Shown here one piece after another: positions 6,543 through 7,657 of a stretch of DNA of 7,657 nucleotides (positions are counted from its first letter, which is position 1; every line of letters begins with the position of its first letter). A model generated the notes under the pieces. The model had not been told where the DNA came from and searched no databases. It was given only the letters and a program-made list of their open reading frames with translations. Source of the DNA: Pseudomonadota bacterium (GTDB lineage Bacteria; Pseudomonadota; Gammaproteobacteria; Burkholderiales; Burkholderiaceae_B); NCBI GenBank assembly GCA_023432075.1, contig JAEYVD010000603.1, forward strand, positions 1 through 7,657, written 5' to 3'. The translations under genes and the position numbers were made by a program.

Positions 6543-7583
6543 TTACACCGTGGCAATGGGCGTCACGGGGGAACCCACCGCGCCGGGCATGCGCAATGGC
6601 GGGGCGGTCAGCAGGAACCGGCTGCGGCCGTGCGTATGGAGCCAGTCGGCCAGGTCCTTCAGGTACCACAGCTCGGCCAGCGGCACGCCCAGCTTGAACA
6701 GGCAATGATGATGCAGCGGCAGGATGGAATGGCCCGGGCCCGCGGTACGCGCGGGATAGGCCTCGACCGCATAGTTGTCGGCGCAGATCGCCGCAATGCC
6801 GGACTGCGTGATCCAGTCCAGCAGGGCGGGGTCGGACCCGTCCAGCACCGCGCCGGTTTCCTCCAGCTTGTGCGGATCGGGCTGGCCGTTCATGGCCACG
6901 ATGGCTTCGGCGAATCCGGTCCGAAGCACCAGCATGTCGCCGGCCTCGGGCACGGCGTCCTGCTCGCGCATGGCGGCCTGGAGCTGGTCGTGGCCGACGA
7001 GAGTGCGGCCCGGGCCGAACGCGCGGGCCAGATCCACCAGTACGCCGCGGCCCTGCATGCCTTTTTCGGCGTAGCGGCTGACGCTGAGCTTGCGCGCGAA
7101 GGAGCCGCCCGGCGGGCAGCAGGGGGCTTGCGAGTTGTCGGGATCCGCGCCGCCAAACACGTCCACGCCGGCTGCGTAGCCGTTGTAGTAGACGCGTCGT
7201 GCCTGGCCGTCTCCCTGGATGTCGAACATCGCGCCCACGTGGCACAGGCTGTCCCATTGCGTGGAGTACTGCATGGACAGGGTGACCTGATCGTCCGACA
7301 GCACGTCGACCGCCTCGGGCTGCACCTGCGACATCGCGAAGTTCAAGTAAGGCGTGCCCTCGCGGAAGGTGGGCTTGAGCGTGGGCGCATGACGGCGGGG
7401 ATTGAGCACGTTGCCGCCGGGCAAATCCAGGGGCAGCGACAGGCAGAAGACCTTGCCGGCGCGGACTTCGCGCACCGCCTGCAGCACCTTTTCCTCGGTC
7501 AGGAGGTTCAGGCGGCCCAGCTCGTCATCCGGGCCGAAGTCGCCCCAGGTGGAACCTTCGGGGCGTTGCGTCCAGCGTTTCAT
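6543..7583 (-). CDS. Cyclase-family (PF04199) putative metal-dependent hydrolase
   Basis: It belongs to the superfamily that includes kynurenine formamidase and isatin hydrolase, which use divalent metal to cleave amide or lactam bonds. At 346 residues it matches the longer subfamily rather than the roughly 210-residue KynB type. The metal-site region reads QYSTQWDSLCH (105-115). Against the classical HxxxHxDxxxH pattern, Q105 and Q109 stand where histidines usually are, while D111 and H115 remain. I believe a TQWD motif recurs in this subfamily but cannot confirm it here. Other conserved parts are the segment GRGVLVDL (178-185), ADNYAVEAYP (268-277) and LPLHHHCLFKLGVPLAELWY (288-307). There is no signal peptide, so it is cytoplasmic. 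It is the first gene of the operon, and AGGAGA 7 bases before the ATG supports the start. The reaction is inferred: production of a carboxylate for the next gene's ligase. Confidence 0.88.
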   Translation of the reverse strand: MKRWTQRPEGSTWGDFGPDDELGRLNLLTEEKVLQAVREVRAGKVFCLSLPLDLPGGNVLNPRRHAPTLKPTFREGTPYLNFAMSQVQPEAVDVLSDDQVTLSMQYSTQWDSLCHVGAMFDIQGDGQARRVYYNGYAAGVDVFGGADPDNSQAPCCPPGGSFARKLSVSRYAEKGMQGRGVLVDLARAFGPGRTLVGHDQLQAAMREQDAVPEAGDMLVLRTGFAEAIVAMNGQPDPHKLEETGAVLDGSDPALLDWITQSGIAAICADNYAVEAYPARTAGPGHSILPLHHHCLFKLGVPLAELWYLKDLADWLHTHGRSRFLLTAPPLRMPGAVGSPVTPIATV

Positions 7584-7590
7584 CTGCTTG

Positions 7591-7596
7591 TCTCCT
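7591..7596 (-). promoter_or_regulatory. Ribosome binding site of the cyclase-family gene
   Basis: AGGAGA on the minus strand, seven bases before the ATG at 7583. It is the strongest such site in the catabolic unit; the next two genes have only weak ones, consistent with translation initiating mainly here and being passed on by coupling. Confidence 0.8.
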
Positions 7597-7618
7597 GTCG
7601 GTTTTCTATGTTCTTATG

Positions 7619-7646
7619 AATATAGTACGTATTTACGTACTTTAAA
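7619..7646 (-). promoter_or_regulatory. Sigma70-type promoter of the catabolic operon
   Basis: On the minus strand TTTAAA (7646-7641, four of six matches to TTGACA) and TATATT (7624-7619, five of six matches to TATAAT) are separated by 16 bases. The start of transcription would fall near 7612, giving a leader of about 28 bases that contains the ribosome site. The block is conspicuously AT-rich compared with the rest of the window. This is a sequence prediction only. Confidence 0.65.
7624..7641. promoter_or_regulatory. 18-bp palindromic operator, probable GntR/HutC binding site
   Basis: AGTACGTA and TACGTACT form perfect 8-bp inverted arms around a 2-bp centre. The palindrome fills the spacer between the predicted -35 and -10 boxes and touches both, so a bound dimer would block RNA polymerase. 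GntR-family operators are typically short palindromes with GT and AC at their ends, which fits GTAC...GTAC here. The likely binder is the GntR/HutC protein encoded at 4178-4921 in the same operon. No second copy was seen in the window. Confidence 0.7.
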
Positions 7647-7657
7647 AAGAAATCCGC

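Noticed and set aside
4983..7619. An 878-codon open frame on the plus strand, antisense to the ligase and hydrolase genes and crossing their boundary
   Set aside because: It starts at a GTG, its product is a low-complexity Gly/Arg/His/Ala-rich string with no recognisable domain, and the opposite strand encodes two clear enzyme families. Long antisense frames without stops are expected in DNA this GC-rich.
1..7657. Mobile elements, tRNA or rRNA genes, CRISPR arrays, prophage or defence genes
   Set aside because: No transposase or integrase, no terminal inverted repeats, no tRNA-like cloverleaf and no spaced repeat array was seen. The genes have uniform GC-rich codon use and one orientation.

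Overview
The window looks like a GC-rich chromosomal segment of a betaproteobacterium, most likely Alcaligenaceae (Bordetella/Achromobacter type). This is judged from the strongly GC-biased codon third positions, the protein styles, and the presence of a periplasmic binding protein gene with no permease beside it. The species cannot be fixed from the sequence alone. All seven genes lie on the minus strand, so transcription runs from right to left, and no gap between genes exceeds about 150 bases.

The right-hand part (about 7650 down to 2776) looks like a small catabolic transcription unit. In order of transcription it holds a sigma70-type promoter whose spacer is filled by an 18-bp palindrome, a cyclase-family (PF04199) metal-dependent hydrolase, an AMP-forming acyl-CoA ligase 3 bp downstream, a GntR/HutC-type regulator 13 bp after that, and, after a 142-bp gap, a secreted branched-chain-amino-acid-type ABC substrate-binding protein. 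A coherent reading is that the binding protein captures an external compound, the hydrolase opens or cleaves it to a carboxylic acid, the ligase makes the CoA thioester, and the GntR protein represses the unit by binding the palindrome. The compound is unknown, and no ABC permease, ATPase or downstream CoA-pathway enzyme lies in the window.

The middle (2775 down to about 2676) is a 100-bp gap. It has three tandem 15-bp repeats directly after the binding-protein stop codon, followed by a perfect GC-rich hairpin that may act as a terminator.

The left part holds an unrecognised four-helix membrane protein that seems to be internally duplicated, a NUDIX hydrolase with a complete Nudix box, and the N-terminal two thirds of a GntP-family permease that runs off the left edge. 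These three are co-directional and may be co-transcribed, but they have no obvious functional tie to the catabolic unit.

The most interesting items are the palindrome placed exactly between -35 and -10, the hydrolase whose usual metal-site histidines are glutamines, the in-frame tandem repeats after the binding-protein stop, and the duplicated membrane protein. Nothing in the window clearly indicates a wholly new type of system, a mobile element, an RNA gene or a CRISPR array.
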